Below, one piece after another: positions 16,484-24,942 of a DNA stretch of 64,000 nucleotides. A program made the position numbers and the translations under genes. The first letter of the stretch is position 1, and every line of letters begins with the position of its first letter. The notes under the pieces are model-generated. The model did not search any database and had not been told where the DNA came from. It saw nothing but the letters and a program-made list of their open reading frames with translations. Source of the stretch: CALDTK01 sp965215115 (GTDB taxonomy: Bacteria > Bacteroidota > Bacteroidia > Chitinophagales > Saprospiraceae); the NCBI GenBank assembly GCA_965215115.1, contig OZ244050.1, positions 248,001 to 312,000 on the forward strand. The letters run 5' to 3'.

Positions 16484-17740
16484 TTGTCTGCTCTCCTCAA
16501 AATCGCCACCGCCGGCTCGGTCGACGACGGGAAATCGACGCTGATCGGGCGTTTGCTGTACGACACGAAGTCGCTAACCGACGACAAGCTCGAGGCCATC
16601 GAGCGGACCTCGCGGCAGAAGGGCTACGACTACCTCGACTTCTCGCTCGCGACCGACGGCCTCGTAGCCGAGCGCGAGCAGGGCATCACGATCGACGTGG
16701 CGCACATTTACTTCTCGACGCCGCGCAAGAGCTTCATCATCGCCGATACCCCGGGCCACGTCGAGTACACCCGCAACATGGTGACCGGGGCCTCGACCTC
16801 GCAGGCGGCCATCATCCTCATCGACGCGCGCAAGGGCGTCATCGAGCAGACCTACCGGCACTACTTCATCAACAACCTCCTGCTCGTCGACGAGGTCGTC
16901 GTGGCGGTCAATAAGATGGACCTGGTGGGTTTTGACGAAAGTCGCTTCCATCAGATCAAGGTTGATTTCGAGCAGCTTACGCTAAAACGCGCCCACGCCC
17001 ACCAGCGGATCACTTTCATTCCGGTGAGCGCGCTGCTGGGCGACAATGTGGTGACGCTTTCGCAAAACATGCCGTGGTACGCCGGTCCGCCGCTGCTGGA
17101 GCACCTCGAGTCGCTCGACACGCAGCACGAGCGCGCGGGCGAGCGGAGCCGTTTCGTGGTGCAGTCCGTGATCCGGCCGAAGACCGAGGAGTATCACGAC
17201 TTCCGGGGTTTTGCCGGAAGGCTCTACGGCGCGCCGCTGCGGGTCGGCGACGCGGTCACCGTGCTGCCGTCGGAGCGGGAGTCGCGCGTCAAGTCGATCC
17301 ACTTCGCCGACCGGGCCCTCGACGAGGCGACGCACATGGCCTCCGTCACGGTAAGCCTCGCCGACGAGGTCAACGTAAGCCGCGGCGACCTGATCGTTCG
17401 CACTGGCGAGGCCCCCGCGGGCCGCAAGCAGGTCCGCGCCACCATCGTATGGATGGACGCGCAGCCCCTGCGCCCCGGCGATAAGTTTACGTTGCAACAC
17501 GGCGTGCACCGGGTTTTGGCGAAAGCCGCCCGCCTCGTCTCGCACGTCAGGCCCGGCTACTCCGGCGAGGTGGAAGGCGTCACCGAGCTCGGGCTCAACG
17601 ACATCGGCGAGGTCGAATTCGTGCTCAACAAGCCCATCCACGCGGACCCCTTCGCCGAGCACCGCAGCAACGGCGCCTTCATCCTCATCTCCCCGACGAC
17701 GAATCACACGGCGGGGGTGGGATTCGTGAGGGCGGATTAG
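16484..17740 (+). CDS. cysN: Sulfate adenylyltransferase subunit 1 (GTPase)
   Basis: 418 residues from TTG at 16484. The GTPase subunit of ATP sulfurylase, whose GTP hydrolysis drives APS formation by CysD. G motifs are seen: GSVDDGKST (P-loop), DTPGH and NKMD; EF-Tu-like beta-barrel domains follow. There is no fused APS kinase domain, and no cysC was found in the window. Four mini-hairpins fall inside: 16929 (GAC-GAAA-GTC, FDES), 17056, 17208 (GCC-GGAA-GGC) and 17513 (VLAKA). This makes it one of the densest genes and a good place to test whether sites are lineage-specific replacements. Confidence 0.94.
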   Translation: MSALLKIATAGSVDDGKSTLIGRLLYDTKSLTDDKLEAIERTSRQKGYDYLDFSLATDGLVAEREQGITIDVAHIYFSTPRKSFIIADTPGHVEYTRNMVTGASTSQAAIILIDARKGVIEQTYRHYFINNLLLVDEVVVAVNKMDLVGFDESRFHQIKVDFEQLTLKRAHAHQRITFIPVSALLGDNVVTLSQNMPWYAGPPLLEHLESLDTQHERAGERSRFVVQSVIRPKTEEYHDFRGFAGRLYGAPLRVGDAVTVLPSERESRVKSIHFADRALDEATHMASVTVSLADEVNVSRGDLIVRTGEAPAGRKQVRATIVWMDAQPLRPGDKFTLQHGVHRVLAKAARLVSHVRPGYSGEVEGVTELGLNDIGEVEFVLNKPIHADPFAEHRSNGAFILISPTTNHTAGVGFVRAD

Positions 17741-17773
17741 GGGACCGGCTGCGCCTGTCGGATCGGCTCGGCA

Positions 17774-17781
17774 TACATTCT
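17774..17781 (+). promoter_or_regulatory. Candidate -7 element TACATTCT
   Basis: TACATTCT, 25 bp before the ATG at 17806, in the same relative place as the other TACnTTSG boxes. Confidence 0.3.
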
Positions 17782-17805
17782 AGCTTTTCGAGCGTTGTAG
17801 CGCTG

Positions 17806-18525
17806 ATGCGCTTTGCAACGATACTTCTGCTGCTCTGCTCTGTGATGGTTTTGGCGAATGCCCAAACCCCGCCCCTACGCCTCTACCTCATCCCCGGCAC
17901 GGGCGCCGATCACCGGCTCTTTCACGCGCTCGACCTCTCGGACTACGATACCATCAACGTGAAGCTGCCGGTGGCTACGCGCAGCGAGACGATGGCTGCG
18001 TACGCCGCGCGCGTGGCGCGGGAGCAATTCGATACGACGCGGCCCTTCGCCATCCTCGGGGTTTCGCTCGGCGGCATGGTCGCCACGGAGCTCGCCGAGC
18101 AGTTGCGCCCGGAGCACGTCGTGATCGTGGCTTCCGCCAAAACCCGCTACGAGTTGCCTCCGGGCTACCGGCTCGGGCGCCACGTGCCGATCTACCGCGT
18201 CGTCGGCGGGCGCACGATGCGGTGGTTCACGAAACGCGGGCAGCCGCTGCTGGAGCCGATGGCCGAGGCACAGCGCGACCTATTCATCGACATGATCTAC
18301 GGCAAGGACCCGAAGTTTTTGCAGCGGGCCGTGGGCCTGATGGTCCGCTGGGAGCGGACCGAGGCGCCGCCGAACGTGACGCACGTCCACGGGACGCTCG
18401 ACCGTACGCTGCCGTACAAGTTCGTGGCGCCCGACGTGACGGTCGAGGACCGCGGGCACATGGTGACGTACAGCGACCCGGCCGTGGTGGAGGGCGTGCT
18501 GGCGGGGGCCCTGGGGCGGGAGTGA
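17806..18525 (+). CDS. Exported alpha/beta hydrolase-like protein
   Basis: 239 residues with a clear signal peptide (MRFATILLLLCSVMVLANAQ). The fold signatures are YLIPGTGADHRLF near the mature N-terminus and the nucleophile elbow GVSLGG near residue 85; a C-terminal HGTLDRTLP and GHMVTY could give the acid and the histidine. Substrate unknown. Mini-hairpins lie at 17848 (loop GAAT, inside the signal peptide) and 18129. It is a single gene between cysN and a stretch of hypotheticals. Confidence 0.8.
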   Translation: MRFATILLLLCSVMVLANAQTPPLRLYLIPGTGADHRLFHALDLSDYDTINVKLPVATRSETMAAYAARVAREQFDTTRPFAILGVSLGGMVATELAEQLRPEHVVIVASAKTRYELPPGYRLGRHVPIYRVVGGRTMRWFTKRGQPLLEPMAEAQRDLFIDMIYGKDPKFLQRAVGLMVRWERTEAPPNVTHVHGTLDRTLPYKFVAPDVTVEDRGHMVTYSDPAVVEGVLAGALGRE

Positions 18526-18568
18526 GGTTTTGCGGTTAGCTTGCGTGCTGCGTAGCTGCAAACCGTTA

Positions 18569-19054
18569 ATGCCCGTTATGCCGTCTTGTGAGATCCCCGC
18601 GCACCACGAGACGTATGTCGACATCCGCGGCTACCTCGCGTGCATAGACCACCCCATCTACAACAAGGAGCTCGTCGAGCCATTGCAAGGTTTGTATGAG
18701 CTTTCCGATGAGGGAGTCTCCGAGATGTACAAGAGTGGCAACTGTCTTAGCAGCGTGATCGCACTCCTTCCCAAGATCTCCGCTACTGAACTCCGCTGTG
18801 GTGTCAGCGACGCAGTCAAAGCGCTTGCCGTGGTTGAGATCCAGAACGGGAGGGAGGAAGTATATAAGGCGACTGTACTCTTCGATAAGGGTGCGCCTTC
18901 GGCGCAGATTCTTACCGGTTGCGACAAGATCGGGGATAATCACCACGCGATGGGTAATCAGTTCGACAGGCCATCGTTCCAGCGCGCCGGCCTGTATTTC
19001 GCCCTTGACGAAGCAGGCAGTGCGTCGCGCAACGCAGAATGCGTCAAATACTAG
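18569..19054 (+). CDS. Hypothetical protein
   Basis: About 161 residues from ATG at 18569, or longer from 18530. I do not recognise it. It contains YVDIRGYLACIDHPIYN near the start and several cysteines, with no membrane segment. GC content drops here and in the next gene compared with the neighbours. An overlapping frame on the other strand (18566-19102) is also long, so strand choice is not certain; the + strand is favoured because it runs head-to-tail with the following gene. Confidence 0.45.
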   Translation: MPVMPSCEIPAHHETYVDIRGYLACIDHPIYNKELVEPLQGLYELSDEGVSEMYKSGNCLSSVIALLPKISATELRCGVSDAVKALAVVEIQNGREEVYKATVLFDKGAPSAQILTGCDKIGDNHHAMGNQFDRPSFQRAGLYFALDEAGSASRNAECVKY

Positions 19055-19063
19055 TCTGTGCGA

Positions 19064-19588
19064 ATTATGGTCTTCTACAGAAAACGCTTTCGATTTAAGC
19101 AAACCCTAGAGCACGTATTTACATACTTTCAGAACAAAGATTATACTACACTATATCTAGAATCAATTAACGGCGTGCTAACTTACAGCGATAATGGTCC
19201 TTTGCTGCAAGAAGGCGAGGAGTATAGCATTTTCGTCAAAGATGAAGATTTTTCTTTCACAATACTGTTTAATATCGATCAGATAACTCCCCTTGAATGC
19301 ATATCTACCAGTTACCGCTTTACTTCGGCCCAAGATTTTGACACGAGTGCTCCGCAGATAGGCGAAGATATGTTTCTTAGTTTTCTCTCTAAGTGGTTCG
19401 GTACGCACTTCACATACGTTCTCACGTTTACGCAGCAAGGAGACACAGTTGTCGTCGAAGAGATTAGTACGACCGATGTAGATCGTGTTTTGGCGAAAGC
19501 CGCCGCCAAATTCATAGGTTGGTATTATCTCATAGAACAACGAAAGATATATAGACGCATTTATCGAGAAGTTGAAGGGTTACAATAG
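19064..19588 (+). CDS. Hypothetical protein, AT-rich
   Basis: About 174 residues (possible GTG at 19058 or ATG at 19067). Family not recognised. It is rich in Phe, Tyr and Thr and looks globular. The DNA is clearly AT-richer than the surrounding region, a sign of foreign origin. Against that background it still carries a perfect consensus mini-hairpin (19487-19501, GC-rich, reading VLAKA near the C-terminus), so the motif must have been acquired or created after the gene arrived. Confidence 0.6.
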   Translation: MMVFYRKRFRFKQTLEHVFTYFQNKDYTTLYLESINGVLTYSDNGPLLQEGEEYSIFVKDEDFSFTILFNIDQITPLECISTSYRFTSAQDFDTSAPQIGEDMFLSFLSKWFGTHFTYVLTFTQQGDTVVVEEISTTDVDRVLAKAAAKFIGWYYLIEQRKIYRRIYREVEGLQ

Positions 19589-19667
19589 TGGCCGCTCACT
19601 CGCCGAAAACTGCTAATTCTAGGCTATGATTAGGGTGCCGCGACTGGAACTCGTCGAACCAACTTCC

Positions 19668-20193
19668 TCACCCCCCAAACAACTCCCCCGCTCCCACCAC
19701 CGCGTCGACCAAGCCCAGACTCCACTCGTTTTGGCGCAAGCCGTACAGCGCGATCAACACCACGGAGAACTACTCGCCGCCTCCACGTACATGCCGCTGA
19801 TCCCGAGGGCGCGTTTGATCCGCTTAACGTGCCGCAGGCAGATGCTCTCGAAAGTTACGCCCGCCCAGCTAACGAAGCTTGGTAAGCTAGCGAGCTTGAC
19901 GAAGGCCGGTAGCCAAGTTTTGAAGGGTGCCGCGCGCGAGGTGAGGGTTTGAATTTGCTTGCTTTCGCCAAAACCTATTCTCAGTTGGCGCGCAAAATTG
20001 TCGAGTTGCGTACGCTTGGTAGCGCCTTGGATTCCGGTCACGCTAAAGGCCAATCGTTCGCGGAAGGTCTCGCTCACGAGGAAGGCCTTGCCGACCCGTC
20101 GGCGCCCGATCACGGAGACGAGCGCGGCGCGGGGGAGGCGTACGCGCGCTCGAGTTCTGCGCGAGCTTCCGTGCGACCGATGAGGGGGGCCAT
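19668..20193 (-). pseudogene. Remnant of a DUF234-like AAA ATPase
   Basis: Read from 20193 downwards: MAPLIGRTEARAELERAY, a frameshift in a C-rich run, the P-loop region VIGRRRVGKAFLVSETF, a short piece with FSVTGIQGATKRTQLDNFA, then HVKRIKRALGISGMYVEAAS, and finally YGLRQNEWSLGLVDAVV before a stop at 19668. These are the N-terminus, the P-loop and C-terminal pieces of the archaeal-type ATPase family, with most of the roughly 480-residue protein missing. The usual Thr after GK is Ala. Mini-hairpins at 19728 and 19961 lie in it. An inverted repeat sits just before its start (20201-20248). Confidence 0.75.
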
Positions 20194-20200
20194 ACCAAGG

Positions 20201-20248
20201 GCAATTTGGCCAAATGTACCCTCCGGAATCTACTTTCGGCCAAATTGC
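20201..20248. promoter_or_regulatory. Inverted repeat upstream of decayed ATPase gene
   Basis: GCAATTTGGCC (20201-20211) and GGCCAAATTGC (20238-20248) form an inverted repeat 8 bp upstream of the ATPase start. The intact ATPase at 22193-23353 has a comparable AAATTT-centred palindrome in the same place. Confidence 0.6.
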
Positions 20249-20352
20249 TAGGCTACGTAGCCGAAACTAGGTCCTCGAAAGAGACGGGCGGCCCGTCGCA
20301 ATCCAACCCTGCTCTAGCGCATCTATCCTGAGTTTTGGCGCAAGCCCCGCCC

Positions 20353-20721
20353 TCACTCCATCACCCCCACTACCACTCGCTCGCTGGAACCACAGAAGCC
20401 AACTACACGACAGTCTTCCGAGTCGCTGTCCCCGCCGAGGCAAACGCGGTTACCGTCACAGTCCAAGAGCAACGGCGCAAACGATATACACGTAGCGTCG
20501 AAGTTGAAAAAGCTCTCTCCCTCGTACTTGTATTGCACGAGGACGATGGCGCATTCATCGATCGCCTGCCCGGTGTAAGCTACCATGCCATGACGCTCGA
20601 GGGCGCGCGCGACGCAGTCCGCTTGGTCGGGCCGATCGACCGCCGCCCCCTCGCACTCGCTGCCCTCTTTCTCGCACGCGAACGACAGCAGGGCCAGCAA
20701 GACGGGTACGAGCTTCTTCAT
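20353..20721 (-). CDS. Small cysteine-rich lipoprotein
   Basis: 122 residues from ATG at 20721: MKKLVPVLLALLSFAC is a lipoprotein signal with the acylated cysteine at residue 16. The mature part holds about eight further cysteines (ECEG, DCVAR, ECAIV, TCISF, DCDGN and others), probably in disulfides. The family is not recognised. It is divergent from the YD-like secreted protein at 20855. A mini-hairpin with a GCAA loop is just downstream of its stop (20332). Confidence 0.7.
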   Translation of the reverse strand: MKKLVPVLLALLSFACEKEGSECEGAAVDRPDQADCVARALERHGMVAYTGQAIDECAIVLVQYKYEGESFFNFDATCISFAPLLLDCDGNRVCLGGDSDSEDCRVVGFCGSSERVVVGVME

Positions 20722-20854
20722 AAGACCAGCAAAGTAAGCCGAGGTCACGAATGTGGTGTGGACAGCGAGCGCCTTTGTCCCGCCACGTACGTTCATTACG
20801 TCACGACGGCTTTCGCCAAAACAGTCTCTCGCGTCAGCGGCGTTGATCCACGGT

Positions 20855-22015
20855 ATGGGCTTGACCAGCATCGCCTTGCTATCCTCCTCGCTGACGTGGA
20901 CGATCGCTGCCACGGTGATCGCAGCGCAGCCTGCGCCTCAACCGCCCGACTCGCTCACCTGTCTGCTCGGCGTCCACGCGCCCACGCGTACGCAGGCTGG
21001 TTTGACCGGCGAGGTCGTCGAGACCCGGGTGCGGACCTTTACGCTAGACCTGCGCGACGGTCGCCGCGTGCCCGTCTCCGAAAACGTCAGCGGCGTCGAG
21101 CGGCGCACCTACCGCCCCGACGGGCGGCTCGACACCGTGGAGGAGGCGGGCGGCTTCGACCTCGTGACCTACGCATACGACGCGTCGGGGCGCCTGGCGA
21201 CAATCTTGCGTGGCGGACGCGGCCGACCGGCGCTCGCCGCGCGCACGGCGTTGACCTACGCGCACGACTCGGTGCGGCTCGTCGACTTCGACACTGCCGG
21301 CCGGGCCTCGCTGTACAGGTTTTACTGGCCCGCGGGCGCCGGCGAGGTCGATGAGTACGTTGACGGCCTGCGCGGGCCGGGGTCCGTCGTCCGAACCACG
21401 CACCACGTGTGCGACCAGCGGGGCCGGGCCGTCGACCGCGTCCAGCTCCACGACGACGGGCGACTCGCCTACCGGGAGTCCAACGGCTTCGACTCTGCCG
21501 GGCGGCTCACCGCCACCGCCCAACAGGAGAATCCTTACTTCAGTGCGGACCCCGACGACCCCGACGCCGAGCGCTGGCTCACGCACTACCTCCACGACGC
21601 GCACGACGCGTACGGCAACTGGACGGTGCGGCGGGCCGTGCGCTGGTGGACCGAAGGTCCGACGGTCTACATCGAGGCCGACACCAGCGCGATCGACTAC
21701 CGGACCCTGCGCTACGCCGACGGCTCGGGCACCGCCAGCGCCCACGACCTGCTGGGCGTTTACGAGGAAGTCGACGGCGACTGGCGCCTCTATCTATACG
21801 AGTACTACGTGGGCACCGTGACGCTCGAGATCGAGGCTCGCGACACGGTACTGGTGGAGGGCCGCCCCGTGGTCGTGTCCGCACCCGGCGAGCTGACCGT
21901 GGCGCTGCCGGTGGAGGGCCTCGGGGCGGTCTTCGGATACGAGTTGCGCGGAGGCGACACGCTCGTGTTGCGCGGGGAGGACGGCAAAGCACGCACGTTT
22001 TCGAAGGTAGAGTAG
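20855..22015 (+). CDS. Secreted protein with YD/RHS-like repeats
   Basis: 386 residues from ATG at 20855, with a signal peptide ending AAQPAPQ. The mature part has two to three motifs of the YD type (YRPDGRLDTVEEAGGFDLVTYAYD, SNGFDSAGRLTATAQ), as in RHS or wall-associated proteins. It is far too short for an RHS toxin, so it is probably a small secreted protein of unknown role. An earlier start at 20753 is less likely because the signal peptide would then be internal. A mini-hairpin lies just upstream at 20808. Confidence 0.75.
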   Translation: MGLTSIALLSSSLTWTIAATVIAAQPAPQPPDSLTCLLGVHAPTRTQAGLTGEVVETRVRTFTLDLRDGRRVPVSENVSGVERRTYRPDGRLDTVEEAGGFDLVTYAYDASGRLATILRGGRGRPALAARTALTYAHDSVRLVDFDTAGRASLYRFYWPAGAGEVDEYVDGLRGPGSVVRTTHHVCDQRGRAVDRVQLHDDGRLAYRESNGFDSAGRLTATAQQENPYFSADPDDPDAERWLTHYLHDAHDAYGNWTVRRAVRWWTEGPTVYIEADTSAIDYRTLRYADGSGTASAHDLLGVYEEVDGDWRLYLYEYYVGTVTLEIEARDTVLVEGRPVVVSAPGELTVALPVEGLGAVFGYELRGGDTLVLRGEDGKARTFSKVE

Positions 22016-22192
22016 TCCGCCGCCGTGCACCTCCGTGTCTGAAGCGTAGCGCCCCCGTGCCCCTGCGGGCAGTACCCCACAACGAAGCATCTTTTTTAGG
22101 AGAGACAAAAAGCGACTGCGCAGACGATCATGGAGGCGTGGCAGAAAGGCACGCTACCACGGCCGCCACTCGGAAGTGGTCGAACGGCCGCC

Positions 22193-23353
22193 TCACACCC
22201 GCAGCACCCGCCGCACGTAAGCCCCAAAGAATGGATCTTCGTAGCGCCAGTACACCGCCCCCGGCACCCCGAAGTCGCGTCGCAGCAAGCCTTTGTCTTC
22301 CAGGGAAGTGAGCGACCTCCGTAGCGTCGACACCGCCAGCTTGTACTGCCGCGCCGTGTCGGTCGCCGTGAGTACGTAGCCGGCAGGCTCGGCGGCCACC
22401 GCGACCAGGGTCTTGAGTTGGGCCGACGTCAACTGGCTCACGATGCGACCGTAAGTCGGCGTTTCCGTGGCGATGAGCCTCAACAGCGCCGCCTCGACGG
22501 CTTCCCCGGTGATCGCTGCCCCTTCACCCGCGGTGGTCGTGGTCCAGATTTCGTGCGCCAGGCGTTGGACGTTGTAGGGTACGTCTTCACTGTAGCCAAA
22601 TATCTCGGCCGCGACCTCTGCGGTGAGCGTTGCCCCTACGTCCGCGAAACCTTGGCGTAGGTGCTCGAGAAAGTCCGCCCTCGGGATTGGCCCGAGGAAG
22701 AGCTTTGACCCCAATCGATAAAATGGGCGGTTGTGGTCGCTCGTCATGGCCGTAAGCAGCGTGGTGGCGGACCCGGCGAACACGTAGGCCAAATGCTGGT
22801 GTCGCTGGATGACCGCCCGCAGGGCCCGCTCACCGGGGACGCCGTCCGCAGCCACAACCTGCTGAAACTCATCGATGATAATCGCGACGCGCTCGCTACG
22901 GGAAGCAGCCAACTCCTCGAGTCCATTCAAGACCTCGGTAATGGCTTTCGTCTCGAGGCCACCACTCTTGTCCGGGCTCACCGCAACGCTCCAGGTGTCC
23001 ACCAGCGGATCGTAGGCCACCGTTGGCTTGAGGTTGCGAAAGAACTTCGCCGCCTTGCCGATGCCGCGCTCCAGTGAGCCACTCAGCAGTGCTGTACCCT
23101 GCCGGATGAGCTCACCGGCCAGGGCCTCCGGGGTGACAAACTCCTCGGCGTTGACGCTCAACACCTTTACGCCCTTTGCTCGGGCCCGCGTGGCTGCGGC
23201 TAACAGGACCGATGTCTTCCCGAAGCGCCTCGGTCCGATAAGGAATAAACGTTCGCGTTGCGAGAGCACCCGCTCGACGGTCGCGACCTCTTCGACGCGA
23301 TCTACGAGGTCTTCACTCGACACCTCGCCCCCGAATCTGAATGGGCTAATCAT
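22193..23353 (-). CDS. AAA ATPase (archaeal-type, DUF234-like)
   Basis: 386 residues from ATG at 23353 (MISPFRFGG). P-loop GPRRFGKTS, Walker B VAIIIDEFQQ, a sensor YVFAGSATTLL, then a C-terminal winged-helix domain (KLAVSTLRRSLTSLEDKGLL) and a closing YWRYEDPFFGAYVRRVL. Members are abundant in archaea and Bacteroidota, vary between strains, and have no settled function. A longer reading from 23389 would translate through a palindrome and is rejected. It is related to the decayed ATPase at 19.7-20.2 kb, which suggests expansion and loss of this family here. Confidence 0.88.
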   Translation of the reverse strand: MISPFRFGGEVSSEDLVDRVEEVATVERVLSQRERLFLIGPRRFGKTSVLLAAATRARAKGVKVLSVNAEEFVTPEALAGELIRQGTALLSGSLERGIGKAAKFFRNLKPTVAYDPLVDTWSVAVSPDKSGGLETKAITEVLNGLEELAASRSERVAIIIDEFQQVVAADGVPGERALRAVIQRHQHLAYVFAGSATTLLTAMTSDHNRPFYRLGSKLFLGPIPRADFLEHLRQGFADVGATLTAEVAAEIFGYSEDVPYNVQRLAHEIWTTTTAGEGAAITGEAVEAALLRLIATETPTYGRIVSQLTSAQLKTLVAVAAEPAGYVLTATDTARQYKLAVSTLRRSLTSLEDKGLLRRDFGVPGAVYWRYEDPFFGAYVRRVLRV

Positions 23354-23365
23354 CTCACGAAGGTA

Positions 23366-23400
23366 GTGTCGCAAATTTGCGACGCGCAAATTTGCGACAC
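23366..23400. promoter_or_regulatory. Double palindrome upstream of AAA ATPase gene
   Basis: GTCGCAAATTTGCGAC (23368-23383) is followed directly by GCGCAAATTTGCGAC (23384-23398). Together they form a larger dyad centred near 23384, about 13 bp before the ATPase start. It could be an autoregulatory operator or a recombination site. Confidence 0.65.
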
Positions 23401-23530
23401 CCGACCCCAGCGGGGTCGAACCATGAGTTGCCCGGACTCAAACCCTATCGAAAGAGCAATTGACTCGTCCAAGGCGAAGCCCTACGGCATCGACGTACTC
23501 CGTGGCTTACGACCCCGGGTCGGGTCCCCG
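23399..23530. repeat. Intergenic repeat with GACCCCAGCGGGGTC, copy 1
   Basis: It starts at the palindrome GACCCCAGCGGGGTC (about 23403-23417) and ends near TACGACCCCGGG (about 23507-23518). A second copy with the same order of blocks lies at 54228-54355. Between the ends both have an AACC stretch, a CGAAAG motif and an AAGGC stretch, but the sequence is otherwise diverged. Confidence 0.55.
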
Positions 23531-23593
23531 GGTACGCTCGTACGCCCCCTTCAACACTTACCTCAACTACTGTACATCCCCGCCCACACCCGA

Positions 23594-24331
23594 TCAAATC
23601 GCCGCCGCCCCAGATCTCCCTTGTGAATCACGTAGTGCAGCGTTGCGGAGGTGAAGCTCCTCGAGCTCCGCGTATTCCCCGATCCACTCCGGCAGCGTGA
23701 GGGTGTCGGTGGACGGCGACTGGTTGAAATTGCCGAGGGCCAGGTGGCGCAGGTGCGTGAAGCGCCAAAAGCCCTCCGGCAGCGCCTCGAAGGTCACGCG
23801 CCTGAGCCAAATCCGCCGCACGCGCTCGGCCGGGGCATAGGCTAGTTCGGCGAGGGTGGTCCACTGGTAGTCCGCCAGGTCGAGCGCACCGACATCGTAG
23901 CGTAGCGAGGCCTCGAGCGCGACGTCGGGACTGGGCTCGTACCTCGGTTTTAGCCTTCCGGCAAAACGGACTTCGCCCCCGTCGAAGACGAGTTCCCCGT
24001 TGAGCTCCAGGCCGTAGGCCAGACCGTTGACGTAAAACGTGTCGTGCATCGGCTCGTACTTTCCGTCCACGATCGCGAACCGGCCGGCGGGGCGTGCCAC
24101 ATCCTCGAAGACCCCGGACGCCGCGAAAAGCAGTTCGACCGTCTCGTCCGCCCAGGTGTCCGCGTCGAGGTAGTCGTCGAGTAGCCCCAGCTTTTGCGCC
24201 GCGGTAACATCCGCCCGCGAAGCCCAGCGCGCCACGAGTTTTAGCGAAAGCGCGTGACTGTACTCCGAGACCTCGACCGAGGAGGCGTCGGCGTCGATGC
24301 GGAGGTCGAAGGAGTGGAGGCGCAGCGGCAT
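23594..24331 (-). CDS. Leucine-rich-repeat protein, C-terminally truncated
   Basis: 245 residues from ATG at 24331 (MPLRLHSFDL). A novel N-terminal domain (about 170 residues) is followed by what looks like the first two to three repeats of an LRR array (LPEGFWRFTHLRHLALGNF, LPEWIGEYAELEELHLRNAAL). The array then breaks off with an unrelated short tail (RDSQGRSGAAAI) and a stop. An LRR domain normally needs more repeats, so the gene has probably lost its 3' part. A GCC-GGAA-GGC mini-hairpin (23953) and an imperfect one (24238) lie in it. Confidence 0.7.
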   Translation of the reverse strand: MPLRLHSFDLRIDADASSVEVSEYSHALSLKLVARWASRADVTAAQKLGLLDDYLDADTWADETVELLFAASGVFEDVARPAGRFAIVDGKYEPMHDTFYVNGLAYGLELNGELVFDGGEVRFAGRLKPRYEPSPDVALEASLRYDVGALDLADYQWTTLAELAYAPAERVRRIWLRRVTFEALPEGFWRFTHLRHLALGNFNQSPSTDTLTLPEWIGEYAELEELHLRNAALRDSQGRSGAAAI

Positions 24332-24942
24332 ACGGGTCGCAATGCCGTGTTTGGCCGGATGTGCACGGGGGCGACCGACTTTACGAGTTTCTAATTTTAT
24401 TTTTGGCGAAGTGTACATTGTATACCTCAGCTGCTTACATTTGCCCCATCATGAATCAAAACTGCTACCCTTGCTCTCCGGCGCGATTCCGCTCGGAAGA
24501 CGAAGCTTTCGACTAGCAACGGCGCGACCCTCCGCGCCCGTAGGCGTGGACCTGATTCTCTCTCGGTATCTGTCTTTACGTCTGCGGGCCCGCCTAGGGT
24601 CTAGCTGTCAACGCGTTGCGTGCGTGTGCCCCCGTATTGCGAGGGCGCAGACCGCCCAGTAGCGCTGCTTCCCGACGGATCGTCCTCCCTTCTCCGACAT
24701 GGCCCCCGTGGCGTGATCCCGCCCCGGGTCCGCTGGCCAGCGCTGTGTCTCGACCATACCGAACTTCCGATAACTCTCGGAAGAGGAGCAATCCTTTGCG
24801 CTAACAAAAGCCAATTAACTTTTCGAAGGCCCCTTGTCACGGGTGGGCTACGCCCCGGGCTGCCCTTACCATGGGCGGCGACGCGGACGCCCACCCCACA
24901 AGGGGCTCACTACTCATTTTTCACTCTCCTAACTCCTACAAC
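24332..24942. other. Long intergenic region, no recognised gene
   Basis: About 610 bases. Short open frames exist on both strands between 24600 and 24900, but none has a convincing start, domain or composition. The DNA alternates between AT-rich (24420-24470) and GC-rich parts. It may contain a decayed gene or an RNA; I could not identify either. Confidence 0.5.

Noticed and set aside
18566..19102. Minus-strand gene overlapping the hypothetical at 18569
   Set aside because: Long open frame, but no recognisable domain; the + strand arrangement with the next gene is more natural. Not excluded with certainty.
20332..21354. Plus-strand protein starting near 20335
   Set aside because: It covers the antisense of the small lipoprotein and the wrong frame of the YD-repeat gene; the two genes with proper signal sequences explain the region.
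24601..24894. Minus-strand gene in the 24.3-24.9 kb spacer
   Set aside because: Arg/Gly-rich composition, no domain and no good start; treated as non-coding.
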